Notes: a model not told the origin generated them from the letters alone. Counted from the stretch's first letter, positions 11,501 through 21,926 are shown. The stretch is 64,000 nt of DNA from Zygnema cylindricum (GCA_037447655.1 JBBHKE010001558.1:588765-652764); one strand, 5' to 3'. Numbers and translations: made by a program.

Positions 11501-12731
11501 CAACCAACGACGTAGAAAACAGATTTTTCTTAAAGTCAGGCACAAATAAGACATTGTGAAGAGTCCTTTCAATTGGTTTTCCATCCACATCAACTAGCAA
11601 GGACACATCACCCATTGCACGAGTTTGGACACTCATTCCACAAGCATAATAAATATTTTTCTCCGGCGTTGCTTTCAGATTTTTGAAGATGGCCTTGTTC
11701 CAACACATATGCGCTGACGCTCCTGTATCCATAATCCATCCAGGGTCCTTTGCGCCTTCCATTGCTGCCGCCATAGCGAATAGATCCGTGTCGTCCTCCT
11801 CAGAAAATGTCAGAGTTTCGTCTTGGAGTGATGAAGAAGCTGAAAACAGTGCATTTCCACGAGGTGTAGGCCTCGTGAAGTTTTTGTAAAACTGACTTTG
11901 TTGCCATCCTTGCCTGTATAAACCTGTATCGTTAGCTTGTTTAAGTTTAGGACAGAATTTGTATCCATGACCTCTCTCACTACAATAAAAACATGCATTG
12001 TTGGATTTTCTATTTCCCCCCAGATTAAACTGTCTCAATTGGGTAAACTGATTACTTTGCTGATTAAATTGACCGTTCTTTCCAAATTCTGAATTAAAAG
12101 CCTCTACTTGCTCAACATTGAGAATATTAGATGTAGCTTCCTCCTCTAATAAAATATTGATTGCTAACTGTAAGGTCCAGCTAGCTTTATCTTTCTGTTT
12201 GAGCATGTCAGATGCTCCTTTCATACTACGAGGGAGACCCCGCATGAGCAATGTTGCCTGTTGAAACTGAGGAAACACCCCACCGGCACAAGAATGTGCA
12301 TCTACAAGAATACGAAATTTGTTAGAATATTCAGCCATTGTACCGCCAGTGTACTTATAGTCCCAAATTTTTCCAGCCAATAGAAGCTCTTCCTGAACAT
12401 TAGCCTTTTCATAATCACTTTTAATGGATTTCCAGATATCAATAGCCTTTTTTATTTTTATCCGAGACATAGCTAAGTCCTCAGATATACAAAATTTCAA
12501 AATAGAGCGAGCCTCCGTATTTTTCTTAGACCATGACGGATCAGATTCATCCAAAGAACCATCCAATATATCCAAAAGATTGACATTTTCAAAATGTGTC
12601 TCCACCATATCCGCCCAATAAACATACTTATCCCCGGAAAAGATAGGAATTCTTGATGACAGGCCCATAACCTGTTGTTCTACAACCACCGGTGCAGGTG
12701 GAGGAGCAGCAGTAGTAGTAGAAGTAGACAT
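8505..12731 (-). CDS. Ty1/copia gag-pol polyprotein, 1408 aa, intact
   Basis: One frame encodes the whole retrotransposon polyprotein. Gag occupies about residues 1-300, with a CCHC zinc knuckle at C247, C250, H255 and C260 for RNA packaging. The aspartic protease core is DTGAS near 335-339. Integrase has H469, H474, C502, C505, then D533, D596 and E632 with the 35-residue spacing of a DDE enzyme. Reverse transcriptase has YVDD at 1081-1084. RNase H has D1261 (WSDASYG), E1303 (SEYMA) and D1337 (CDNQAA). The order PR-IN-RT-RH is copia-type. A linker around 817-850 is built of NQR/TDR repeats encoded by a CGCAACCAG-like minisatellite. The start ATG (12729-12731) lies inside the 5' LTR, and the LTR end plus primer-binding site are read as codons 20-26. 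No key catalytic residue is missing. Gag and Pol appear fused without a frameshift. Confidence 0.97.
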   Translation of the reverse strand: MSTSTTTAAPPPAPVVVEQQVMGLSSRIPIFSGDKYVYWADMVETHFENVNLLDILDGSLDESDPSWSKKNTEARSILKFCISEDLAMSRIKIKKAIDIWKSIKSDYEKANVQEELLLAGKIWDYKYTGGTMAEYSNKFRILVDAHSCAGGVFPQFQQATLLMRGLPRSMKGASDMLKQKDKASWTLQLAINILLEEEATSNILNVEQVEAFNSEFGKNGQFNQQSNQFTQLRQFNLGGNRKSNNACFYCSERGHGYKFCPKLKQANDTGLYRQGWQQSQFYKNFTRPTPRGNALFSASSSLQDETLTFSEEDDTDLFAMAAAMEGAKDPGWIMDTGASAHMCWNKAIFKNLKATPEKNIYYACGMSVQTRAMGDVSLLVDVDGKPIERTLHNVLFVPDFKKNLFSTSLVESKGFEVSLKNGRQVVSKNGKVAVTGTRDSSKMYRMDMANTKENDVLYSGVLHSDELWHKRLGHVNYDSLKKMVVAGKIEGVSITDGPVKTCDGCALGKIHRLPFPNESEHRSTKLLQQIHSDVFGPAKVPSTGGMKYMVTFTDDFSRFTKVYFMKEKSEVFGHFKHYKAWAEKLHNSSILQLRSDNGGEYTSKEFETFLLEEGISHLLTVPYSPEQNGVSERLNRTLTESSRSMLADKGVDPKFWAEALNCAVYIKNRIRSRSVETTPYEIWTGSKPDVSHFKVFGSQCFILDTSTDRWKMEPKGLPGILLGYDDHSKGYRVFVFERQKIVVARNIIVKDELDSIDLFQMTEQQRQQKVQEYVILDCMQELVPQIPQTPVMTQESDSLQLPHQLRVLTDQEQSIQTERNQCNHEHTDRNQRNQQDTDRNQRNQRNQRNARDPTISASEFPGGRRSSSRLQASSHFAYSAVSGEPLTIQEAFSSPERNHWIEAANDEMKSIMEAQTWELVDLPPDRKAIGNKWVFKVKLNPDNTIERYKARLVAKGYNQKEGIDFEETFSPVVRFPTVRILLSLAAIEDMEIHQMDVKTAFLHGELEETIYMQQPEKYVEPGKEHLVCKLLKSLYGLKQAPRQWNIKLDEFLTSLGFQRISSDHSVYVLKGENGIVYIAVYVDDLLLISKSMAEINKIKTALNSRFEMKDLGEAKYILGIQVERDTNKKIIKLTQKEAIGNMLDEYGMRGAKGCLTPMEFRQKLEGDETEPGVIVSEYLESGENDPMAIIPYRQIVGSLIYFINCTRPNIAAAVGVLSRSLENPRKSDLDAAKRVLRYLAGTKDLKLTLGGGEVKLQTWSDASYGDMPSRKSTTGFVLQIGNNTCCWSSKLQKVTAQSTMESEYMAASSALKELLWVKSMLQELGYMQVGPQVIWCDNQAAIAIASNPSHHFKSKHMDVRLHFVREKVFSRVIKLCYLPDAKMIADMLTKALPAPKLKYCREAVGLSE
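12655..12672 (-). promoter_or_regulatory. Primer-binding site of copy A, GGTTATGGG type
   Basis: Sense strand GGTTATGGGCCTGTCATC follows the LTR end CAACA with no spacer. It is not the common TGG-starting site that pairs with a tRNA 3' end. Its first nine bases equal the Drosophila copia site, which pairs with an internal part of initiator tRNA-Met. That it uses a half-tRNA primer is inference from this match. The site lies inside the gag frame and encodes VMGLSS. Confidence 0.75.
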
Positions 12732-13487
12732 GATACACTCTCAGAAGCTATCAAGAATCCTACCAAACAGCTGTTCTTAAGTGATCACCAATTCGTATAC
12801 AAGCATCCAAATCTCACAAAACTCTATCAGAATATAGAGTAACATAAACACTGACAACTCCCAAAGTTTCAGCACAATTGACCCAACAACACTCAAGATA
12901 TAATACTCAGAAGTTTCCCAAAAACTGTCTGCAGTTTTACTACTTGGAAGTCTGGATACATAAAAATGTTCTAAGTCCTAAGTCTTATACTTTCGGTGTT
13001 CTACCGCCGATAACAGTGTACCTGAGAGGTACGTCCAGAATCAACCCACCTACTGAGATCTACGTGTTCTTGATCGTGCCAACCCAATCTATCATTGTAC
13101 AGTAATATTACTCAGAATCTATATTAAGTTACTGTACAAATACTTGTCGGCTAAGTCACTTGTGATACTCTTATGAATCTCGTCCGTTGACTAGATTCAT
13201 ATTAATCGCAGCTGCGTTGTCCCGTACCGAATCACATTTATATCACCCGCGGCTGCGGTGTCCTGCACCAAATCATATCCAAGATAGTAGCAGTTGCGTT
13301 GTCTGTACGGATCTTATCCAAAAGTGACCGCAGCTGCGTTTGTCCTGTCAGTATCGCAGCTTCGCTGCTGCGCTGCTCTGCTGCTGCGCTGCTGCGCAGC
13401 TGTGCTGTATAGCAGCTGCGCTGCTCTTCCGTATAGCAGCTGCGCTGCTGCGCTGCTCTGAGACTGAGAGCTTTCCAAAAGACAACA
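12673..13487 (-). repeat. 5' LTR of copy A
   Basis: Bounded by TGTTG (12673-12677) and CAACA (13483-13487) on the plus strand. It carries the U3 palindrome cluster (13205-13475), and at its internal end the first 59 nt of gag (12673-12731), so the polyprotein start is LTR-encoded. Confidence 0.96.
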
Positions 13488-13492
13488 GTGAC
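13488..13492. other. Target-site duplication GTGAC, right copy
   Basis: Exact match to 7589-7593. Confidence 0.95.
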
Positions 13493-14285
13493 TTTCTACC
13501 AATATTTTCTAAGTCCTGATTCTCTCTAATAACTTCTATCTACTGAAGTACGGACCAATCAGATCACTGTACCGTACAAAAAGGTACTACTGCCGGTGTA
13601 CCTTTTGTACGGCCTATGTACGACAAGGATATTAAGTGAACGCGTGTCCGCTTTTCACTCGTCCGTACGTTCCTCGGAATTCCTATGACCGAATGTCATC
13701 TCTCCACGTGGCTCCAAGTCATGCCACGTCACAAAACGCCAAAGTGACCACTCCGGGATTTTGGCGATGATGTGCGCCGTTGGATTTTACGCGAAACGCA
13801 ATCTTAGCCGTGATAAATACTTGCGCGGCATTTGTTTCGATGTCAAAATATAATGCGTGGTATTCGTTTTGAATTAGCATCGTACGACGTACTTTATAAA
13901 ACTGAATCTATGTACGCTGTATACATTTCTAGTTAAATGAATTTTATCCACTCAAACTATATATATATCTATCACATACCATAGCACTTAGCATTGGTCC
14001 TAGCCTATTAGGATAAAGCTGACCGCTACCGGTCAACTTGACGAACCGTAGGTACCAGGATCAAATCTCTGGTCCGTGAAGTATATTTTTAGTAACCTAC
14101 TAAAAATAGCTGTTTGTTGAACTAAGGCAGCCATGGATCAACCTCTCTCTCTAACCTTCAGTGACTACAACAAGTATGGGGGCTAGAGAGCGGAGGTGGA
14201 GGCAGGCTGTCCGTCCTTTTTCTTTTCCTTTTATAAAAACATATTTAAACCTAGAAAATACTCTAGAAATCTATGAATTTCAACA
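13493..14285 (-). repeat. 3' LTR of copy C, right part
   Basis: It ends in CAACA (14281-14285) followed by the complement of a GGGGAG polypurine tract, as in the other copies. It contains the LTR phrase TTTTCTAAGTCCT near its left edge. It was split by copy A. A short hairpin around ACCAG...CTGGT (about 14059-14078) superficially recalls a tRNA T-arm but no tRNA fold is present. Confidence 0.75.
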
Positions 14286-14917
14286 CTCCCCTTATTTTCT
14301 AGTCTAATTTTAATTTTTCTTTCAACCCGCATTTTTCTCGACAATATTTTAGTTTAGGAGAGGGCACACGTTTGGTCATCATGTCAGCCACCATTTCTTC
14401 ATCAGATGTATACACAAGATTTACAATTTTATTTTCAACTTTTTCTCTTATGAAGCTTAATCTTATGTCCATATGTTTTTCTTTGAAATGGTGTTTTGGA
14501 TTGGCTGCAATTGCAATTGCAGCTTGATTATCGCAAAAGATTTCATGCACTCCCTCCTTCATAAATCCCAATTCTTGTAACAATGATTTTACCCACATTA
14601 GTTCTTTTACAGCAGAACAAGACGCCATATACTCAGCCTCCATAGTAGACTGAGCAACCACCTTTTGTTGCTTACTGCTCTAACAGCAAGCACATTCCCC
14701 CACATACAAAACATATCCAGAAGTGCATCTTCTCATAGGTGCATCCCCATAACTGGCATCACTCCAAGTGGTGATATTTGTGTGCTCCCCTCCCAAATGC
14801 AACCATAATTCTCTGGTTCTAACCATATAACTCATGACTCTCTTGGCTGCCTCCCAGTCTCTCTTCCTAGGATCATTAAGATGTAGAGGGCAAGGCAGTT
14901 GAGAAAACTCATCATAT
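14286..14917 (-). pseudogene. Copia pol 3' fragment, RNase H (copy C)
   Basis: The minus-strand frame 14299-14661 gives STMEAEYMASCSAVKELMW, FCDNQAAIAIAANPKHHF and a C-terminus ending KLKYCREKCGLKE, the RNase H end of copia. Upstream, codons are interrupted: a stop falls where a tryptophan is expected near 14680. Homology ends near 14880, and an unrelated plus-strand copy begins at about 14918. This copy belongs to a different subfamily from copy A, closer to the degenerate copy at 56150-58146 (both have VENKI... and CGLKEK near the end). Confidence 0.85.
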
Positions 14918-17900
14918 TGTTCTCTATGTCCCAGATTTCAAAAAGAATTTGTTCTCAACTTCTTTGGTAGAAAGTAAAGGGTTTGAGGTCAATCTGAAAC
15001 ATGGTAGGCAAGTTGTTAGCAAAAACAAGAAAATTGCAGTTACAGGGACAAAAGATGCCAGCAAAATGTATCGAATGGACATGCCCGATAACAAAGAAAA
15101 TGTTGTTTTGTATTCTAGTGCATTATCCTCAGATGAGTTGTGGCATAAAAGGTTGGGCCATGTGAATTATGATAATATGAAAAAAATGGTCCATGCTGGT
15201 AAAATAGAAGGAGTCACTGTGTGAAACCAGTCACCTAAAATGTGTTATGGATGTGCACTAGGAAAAATGTACAGATAATCATTTCTTTAATAGTCTGAAC
15301 ATAGGTCTATTAAACTTTTGCAACTCATTCATTTTGATGTTTTCGGCCCTGCAAAGGTCCCATCTCTAGGGGGATGAAATATATGGTTACGTTTACAGAT
15401 GATTTTTTGAGGTTTACTAAGGTCTACTTCATGAAAGAAAATAGTGGAGTCTTCAATCATTTTCAACACTACAAAGTGTGGGCGGAGAAACTACACGGTC
15501 TACCAATTCAGGAGCTCATATCGGACAATGACGGGGAATATACGTCAAAAGAGTTTGAAAACTTCTTACTTAAGGAGGGTATAAACCACAAATCGACTGT
15601 CGCATACTCTCCGGAACAGAATTTGGTCTGAAAAAGACTAAACAAAACTATCACAGAAATCTCTATGTCCATGCTTGCGGATAAGGGCATAGATCCGAAA
15701 TTTTGGGCTGAAGCATTAAATTGTGCACTTTATATCAAAAATAGGATAGGTTCAAGATCGTTAGAAACCACTTCTTATGAGATCTAGAAGGGTAGAAAAC
15801 CGGATGTCAGTCACTTCAAAGTCTTTGGAAGTAAATGCTTTATTTTGGATACGTCTAATGATAGATGGAAAATGGAATCTTAGGGATTGCCGGGCATTTT
15901 GTTAGGATATGATGATCACTCTAAAGATTATAAAGTGTTTGTTTTTGAGAGACAGAAAATCATTGTAGCACAGAACATTGTTGTGAAAGATGAACTAGCC
16001 TCGATAGAATTATTTAAAATGAAACAGCAACAAAAGCAGCAAGAAGTACAGGAATATGTCATTTTAGATAGCATCTATAATATTGTCCAACAGATGCGAA
16101 ATTCACCAGTGGTACCACCGGAGTAGGAACATAATCAGGTTCCACGTCAAGTTTGTTTCGAAGAGCAACAATAGCAAACAGTGCCTACGGATCGCAACCA
16201 GCGCAACAAGCGCAACGGACGGAATCCAACAATTTCAGCCTCAGAATTTCTGGGAGGAAGAAGATCCAGTAGCCGCCTGCAAGCAAGTTCTCACTTTGCC
16301 TACTCCGCACCCCTAGGGGAGCCTTTGACCATTTGGGAAGCCTTCTCATCATCGGAGCGGAATCACTGGATCGAGGCGGCAAACAATGAAATGAAATCGA
16401 TCATGGAGGCTCAGACATTGGAGCTTGTGGACCTTCCTCCGGATCAAAAAGCGATCGGCAGCAAATGGGTATTCAAGGTGAAGTTAAATCTAGATAAGAC
16501 CATTGAACGATACAAGGCTAGACTTGTGGCAAAAGGTTATAATCAAAAGGAAGGAATTGACTTTGAAGAAACCTTTTCACCTGTTGTAAGATTTTTCCGA
16601 CAGTTATGATTTTGCTTTCCATAGCTGCTATAGAAGATATGGAAATACATCAGATGGATGTAAAGACGGCCTTTTTGCATGGAAAACTAGAGGAGACCAT
16701 TTATATGCAGTATCGTGAAATGTATGCAGAACCAGGAAAAGAGCACTTAGCATGTAAACTGCTAAAATCTTTGTACGGCCTAAAAGATGCCCCGAGGCAA
16801 TGGAATCTAAAACTTGATGAATTCTTAACTGGTCACGGTTTTAAAAGGATAAGCTCTTATCACTCTGTCTATGTTCTAAAGGGTGAGGATGGAATAGTAT
16901 ATATAGGGTATACGTAGATGATCTACTATTAGTTGGCAAATCAATGGCTGAAATTAACAAAATTAAAAATGCTTTAAAATCACGGTTCGAGATGAAAGAC
17001 CTCGGTGAGACAAAATATATTTTGGGTATTCAGGTAGAGAGGGACAGGAAAAACAAATTAATAAAATTGACTCAAAAAGAGGCTATTGGAAACATGTTAG
17101 ATGAATATGGAATGCAGGGGGGCAAAAGAATGTGTAACACCAATGGAGTTTTGGCATAAGTTAGAGGGGGAAGAAACAGAACCGGGTGTTATTGTCACTG
17201 AAATTTTTGGGTCAGGGGAGGATGATCCTATGACACTAATACCTTACAGACAGATAGTGGGAAATTTAATTTATTTCCTGAACTGTACACGTCCGGATAT
17301 TGCTGCAGCAGTGGGGGTACTGAGCAGAAGTTTAGAGAATCCGAGGAAATCTGACCGTGATGCAGCTAGAAGAGTTTTAAGATACTTGGTAGGAACGAAA
17401 GACCTCTAACTCACACTAGGCGGAGGAGAAGTGAAGTTGCAAACATGGAGTGATGCAAGCTATGGCGACATGCCAAGTCGAAAATCCACCACGAGATTCA
17501 TTCTGCAATTTGGGGACGGGACTTGCTGTTGGAGCAGCAAACTTCAAAAGGTCACGGCACAATCGACGATGGAGTAAGAATATATGGCAGCAAGCTTGAC
17601 CCTCAAAGAACTCCTATGGGTGAAATCCATGTTGCAAGAATTGGGATACGTGCAAGTTGGTCCACAAGTGATTTGGTGTGAGAACCTGGCTGCCATTGCC
17701 ATTGCTTCTAACCCAAGTCACCACTTCAAAAGCAAGCACATGGATATAAGATTACACTTTGTAAGGGAAAAAGTGTTCTCTAGAGTGATTAAATAATGTT
17801 GTTTGCCAGATGCAAAAATGGTTGTTGATATGCTCAATAAAGCCCTTCCTGTTACTACGTTGAAGTATTTACGGACGCAATGGGATTAAGTGAATAGCTA

Positions 17901-18041
17901 AGTTGTTGCAGTGCTATACTACCATGGTGCGCTAGTCCAATAACGGGGATGTTGTGGGACTAGGTGACTTGCTAAATTGCTACGTTGCTATGCTGCAATG
18001 CTACGCTAGTTCGAGATAGAAGCTGCGCTGGCATACTGAGT
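14918..18041 (+). pseudogene. Copia pol, protease tail through RNase H, many stops (copy F)
   Basis: A plus-strand relative of copy A that starts abruptly in the protease-integrase linker (VLYVPDFKKNLFSTSLVES). It runs through integrase (LWHKRLGHVNYD, DDFLRFTKVYF), the NQR linker (shorter than in copy A), RT (from about 16350) and RNase H to about 17890. Several stop codons and frameshifts break it, for example TGA at 15222-15224 and TAA at 17577-17579. It cannot make a polyprotein. The 5' LTR and gag are absent, so no target duplication can be tested. Confidence 0.9.
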
Positions 18042-18058
18042 CTAAAGTTTTAGGGGAG
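18042..18058 (+). promoter_or_regulatory. Polypurine tract of copy F
   Basis: The run CTAAAGTTTTAGGGGAG lies directly before the LTR start TGTTG, matching the tract of copy A except for one base. Confidence 0.8.
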
Positions 18059-19033
18059 TGTTGTTTTTGGAAAGCTTTAAGTCTCAGCAAATTTAAAGGA
18101 CGGCGGAAAAAAAGATCTATATGAACACGCGTCGTCACTTGAAGCACAGTGCAGGCTTTTGAATAGTACCGACAACGCAGTTGCGCGCAGATGGAACAAG
18201 CGCAGTTGCGGTTATTTTTGATATGGTCTGTACGGACGAACGCAACCTGCGACGCAACGGGACAAACCCAACTGCTGGTATTTTGGTACAGGACAACGCA
18301 TTTGTTACAAAACAAGACAAACGCAGCTGTGGCTGTTTTTGGTATGAGACAGCGTAGCTGCTACGAAGCCGCATATATTTGAATGTGATCATGATTTGGA
18401 CTGCGCTGCTACGGTTGATATGAATCGAGTCAACGGACGAGATTCATAAGATAATTATTAAGTGACTCGCTAACAGATGGTCTGTAACAGCCGGATGGAC
18501 GTACCCAATCAATTGTCACTAAGCCAGGCGACAAGTATTTGAACAAATCACCTGTATAGGATTCTCAGTAATGTTGATTGTACAGTGATAGATTTGTTTT
18601 ATCGTGATCAGGAGCACTTAGACCTTAGTGGCACTTTAGTTCTTTTGGACGTATCTTTTAGAAACACTTCTATCGACGGTAAAGCACTAAATAGTAGGAC
18701 AACTTAGTGAAGAGTATAAGACTTAGGACGTAGAACATTTTATATATCCAGACTTCCAGACTGTGTAATCTGAAATCTGTTTTTGGGAACTTTTTGGGTT
18801 GCATATCGTGGTGTATGTTGGATCAATTGAGCTGAAACTTTGGGAGTTGTCAGTCTTGGTGATATTCTATATTGTGGTATAGCTTAAAGTTGTTTAGTTT
18901 ATTGTATCTGATTTGGTGAGCTGTAGAAAACAGCTGTTTTATAGGATTCTTGATAAGCTTTTGTGAGTGAGATTATGTCTACTTCCACTACTACTGCTGA
19001 TGCTCCACCTGCTTAAGTGGTTGTAGAACAACA
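18059..19033 (+). repeat. 3' LTR of copy F
   Basis: It runs from TGTTG (18059-18063) to CAACA (19029-19033), 975 bp. U3 shows the same CAGCTG/GCAGTTGCG repeats as copy A, and the gag ATG lies at 18975-18977, again 59 nt before the LTR end. The gag start has an in-frame TAA soon after (GCTTAAGTGG near 19014). Confidence 0.92.
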
Positions 19034-20299
19034 GTCCATAACCTATTTCAGCTATGGATTACTTATGGAAGACACCCACAAACTACCCCAGAAATAGTTG
19101 TGTTTCAGACAGGAAATATTACTCTACAGTTAATAAAAACAAGTCAAACTGCACAAATATGCAGTATATTATAGACATTGTAACCTCCCAAAATTACAGC
19201 CAAATCCACCAAGGAATCGAAAAGATACCAGCTCCAGAGTTTCCCAAAAAACAGGTGACAACTTATCAAACTAACGAAGGAGACTTCTCACAAAATTCTA
19301 CTCAATTGACAAAACAGAATGAAACTACGTAAACATATATTTTTTAGGTCATCAAATATAGCCACAAAGTTTCATACAAAAACATCAATCAGGGTGATCA
19401 CACCATCAGGTGAAAGTTGTAGAAAAACAATCTACCATTACTTTGATAAACTCAACCTTAATACTAAAATAAACTAAGTCCTGCAAGTTATACTGACAAA
19501 TTACCCAACTGGGTCCTACATTAATCCTAGTGCAACACCTGTCATTAAGTACTTTATGTGATTAAAATAATGTATGTCTAATGTACCTGAGGTACGTCCA
19601 AACCCTAATTGTTACTTTCCGCTAATAGAACAGTGAAACAATAATTTATAATGTGCAAAAGACAAAACCTTCTTGCTTTAAATATTTACACAGAAACCAA
19701 ATCTTATGTTGAGTAAGTCAACGTGAGTCCTCAAATTTTTCGAAAGCATCTAGGACGTTCAAAAATACATCATGTGATTTGACGCGATTTCGCGTCCCCC
19801 TCATTGAAAAAATAACGACGGCCTTTGTTCGTCGTCCGTAAATACTATTCGGCACCCTTGATGTCGCGTCATGTGGTCCCAAAGTCCACTTGACGAAAGT
19901 GACATCAACCGACCAAATCTTCTTTGTACCGCGACCTTGTCCTTCGCCATAAATGCACCTGTCAAACATAAAGAACACTTGTCCCCAAAATAGATTATAT
20001 GACGTGCCGTATTTTTCTATAAATTTTGTCTGTCTTATTATGTTTCATATCAAAACACTTTGTAAAGTTTCACGTCAGATTGCTTCGCGGTCAACCGTCC
20101 ATTTCGAAAGCTTGTTCGCGCCACCCAATTTGACCTTCACGTCATATTAATATTATTCGTACAACTACCCCCCCAAACCGTAAATTCATTCGAACCTCCA
20201 CATTAAATAAAGTTAGTACTTACGGATTAAAATTCTGCTCAAAACGTCGCGTGCGCACAAAATGTCGCGTACGCACGAAACTAACTTTTCAAAAACAAC
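19034..20299 (-). repeat. Probable diverged copia LTR-like DNA, otherwise unassigned
   Basis: Parts resemble minus-strand LTR sequence (CCAGAGTTTCCCAAAAAAC near 19232; AACTAAGTCCTGCAAG near 19473; GTACCTGAGGTACGTCCA near 19584). The rest, especially 19700-20290 with CGCGT-rich stretches, matches nothing else here. No boundaries or coding signal were found. Short open frames (19054-19332, 19718-19978) lack supporting features. Confidence 0.35.
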
Positions 20300-20734
20300 A
20301 TAATAAGTAAAGTTGTTTGCTGAAATTCAGGAAATGAACCACTAGTAGAAGAGTGTGCATCAATAGGTGCACGAATATTGTCACAGTACTTGACCATAGT
20401 TCCCCCCGAGTATTTGTAGCCCCATATTATTGCAGCTACCATGAGCTCTTCATGCACATTCACTCTCTCAAAAGCATATTTCAGTGATGCCCAAATCTCA
20501 CTCGCCTTTTTCATTTTGATTCGAGGCATGACCAGATTCTTTGGGATATAGAGAATCAGATTGTTTCTAGCCATTTAATTTTACTTTGCCCAACTTCGAT
20601 CTGTTTCCACAAGGGAGCCATCCAAGACCGCCAATAAGTCAGCGGTTTCAAATGAAGACTCAACCATTGCCGCCCAGTACGCATACTTTTGGTAATTGAA
20701 GATGGGAATTCTTGACGAAAGGCCCATAACTTGG
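20300..20734 (-). pseudogene. Copia gag N-terminal fragment (copy E)
   Basis: Minus-strand translation gives VMGLSSRIPIFN-like sequence next to the LTR, then a gag body (MPRIKMKKASEIWASLKYAFE, IIWGYKYSGGTM) homologous to copy A residues 20-165. It is truncated near 20300 and has a stop close to 20575. The gag ATG in the adjoining LTR has become ATT. Confidence 0.8.
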
Positions 20735-21926
20735 TGTTCTACAACCATCGTTGCAGGAGGAGAACCAGCAGTAGTAGTGGAAGTAGAAATGAATAACAGC
20801 AGAAGCTATTAATCACCCACTCAACAACCAACTTTCAACTGACACGAAATGTAACTCAAAAGGTCAATTTGCCCCAAATTCACCACAATAATACACAGCA
20901 CAATAAACTAACAATTCCCAAAATTGCAGCCCAAATGACTCAGTAAACCATAAGATATGATGTCTAGAAGTTTCCCTAGTTGTCCTTAGATTAGCATAAC
21001 CCCAAAACTGGATGCTTGAATTTTGTCTAAGTCCTAAACTATATGCTCACAGTGAGTATCTACTAATTTCTATCCAATCAGATGTTTGTACCTAAAATGG
21101 TGAAACTGTACTTTAGTACGACAAAGTACCTAATTTGTACGTAACTGTTTTTGTAGTACTTCAAAAACCCTATTTTCTAGTTGCCGTTAAATGACTACAC
21201 CGTGAATCGTTATTAGCCTTATATACGCTATATTGGCACCCCAAAATTTTGACATTGATACCTTAAATATAATAAAATACACTGTATAAGGACGTGGACC
21301 ATAATCTGCCACGTCACCTAGCACTAAATTAGAATGAATGATGCTAATTTTTTCTTTACACTAATAATTTATATACGCTAATAACGATTCACGGTGTAGT
21401 GGAACACTATTTATTAATGAACTAAACTACAAATATTTGTTTTCAAATATTTACAGATGCCGACCGTACAATTAATGTTTTTCTGGGGCTTAGTCATCAT
21501 TAGTCACATAAGTCTAGCTGACTGTTGGTCAAGTGGTACAAACACCCTGAGTGCGTATGGCGCAGTTAGTCAATGTGGTCCGCGCTTAAATTGCGTCCAT
21601 CAACTCCGTTTGCATCAACGATCCATAAGTGATCTTTTACAATATTTTCCCAGATGTTCAGTTCAATCTTCATCCGTCGGATTCACCGAAGCCGCTCGTA
21701 CGATGTGCAAGATGTGTATATGGGGTCGGCACTATTCCTAAATACCCACACTTGTTTTCAAACGACAACGCGTGTCCCTACAGAAGTACATTACACTCAC
21801 ATGTATTTCTACTACTGTCACACAATCAAAAGTAAGTATTACATCTGACTTAGACATATAATATTCTAAGTCTTTAGTGTCGTCTCATAGCTCTATCTAC
21901 TGAACTAAAGATTTCAATTTACAACA
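20735..21926 (-). repeat. Single copia LTR shared by a gag start and a pol end, with a nested DNA element
   Basis: Left end TGTTC (20735-20739, a variant of TGTTG) adjoins gag codons; right end CAACA (21922-21926) adjoins a polypurine tract and RNase H. Without the 199-bp insertion at 21198-21396 and its TA duplication the LTR would be about 991 bp. One LTR lying between the 3' end of one internal region and the 5' end of another is the junction expected of tandem copies or of a 1-LTR circle. Confidence 0.7.
21198..21396. mobile_element. MITE with TA target duplication, 199 bp
   Basis: Perfect terminal inverted repeats CACCGTGAATCGTTATTAGC at 21198 and, inverted, ending at 21396. TA lies on each side (21196-21197, 21397-21398). 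There is no coding capacity. It is inserted in the copia LTR 20735-21926. It shares terminal sequence with the elements at 24216-28001, 28009-28532 and 37133-37522. TA duplication is typical of Tc1/mariner-type transposition; the transposase source is not in this window. Confidence 0.88.

Larger units (their letters stand above)
7594..13487 (-). mobile_element. Complete Ty1/copia LTR retrotransposon (copy A)
   Basis: An intact element of 5894 bp on the minus strand. It has two LTRs (816 and 815 bp) with TGTTG/CAACA ends, 5-bp target duplications GTGAC, a primer-binding site, a polypurine tract and a single uninterrupted gag-pol frame. I count seven differences between the LTRs (about 99% identity), so the insertion is recent. 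It landed in the LTR of an older minus-strand copy C. Structure and frame are consistent with a copy that could still be mobile, but expression cannot be judged from sequence. Confidence 0.97.

Noticed and set aside
13980-14085. tRNA-like segment (hairpin ACCAG...CTGGT)
   Set aside because: No D-arm, anticodon arm or acceptor pairing of a tRNA; the hairpin is inside an LTR.
19054-19332. 92-aa open frame after copy F
   Set aside because: Asn/Thr-rich reading of LTR-like DNA with no domain or splice support.
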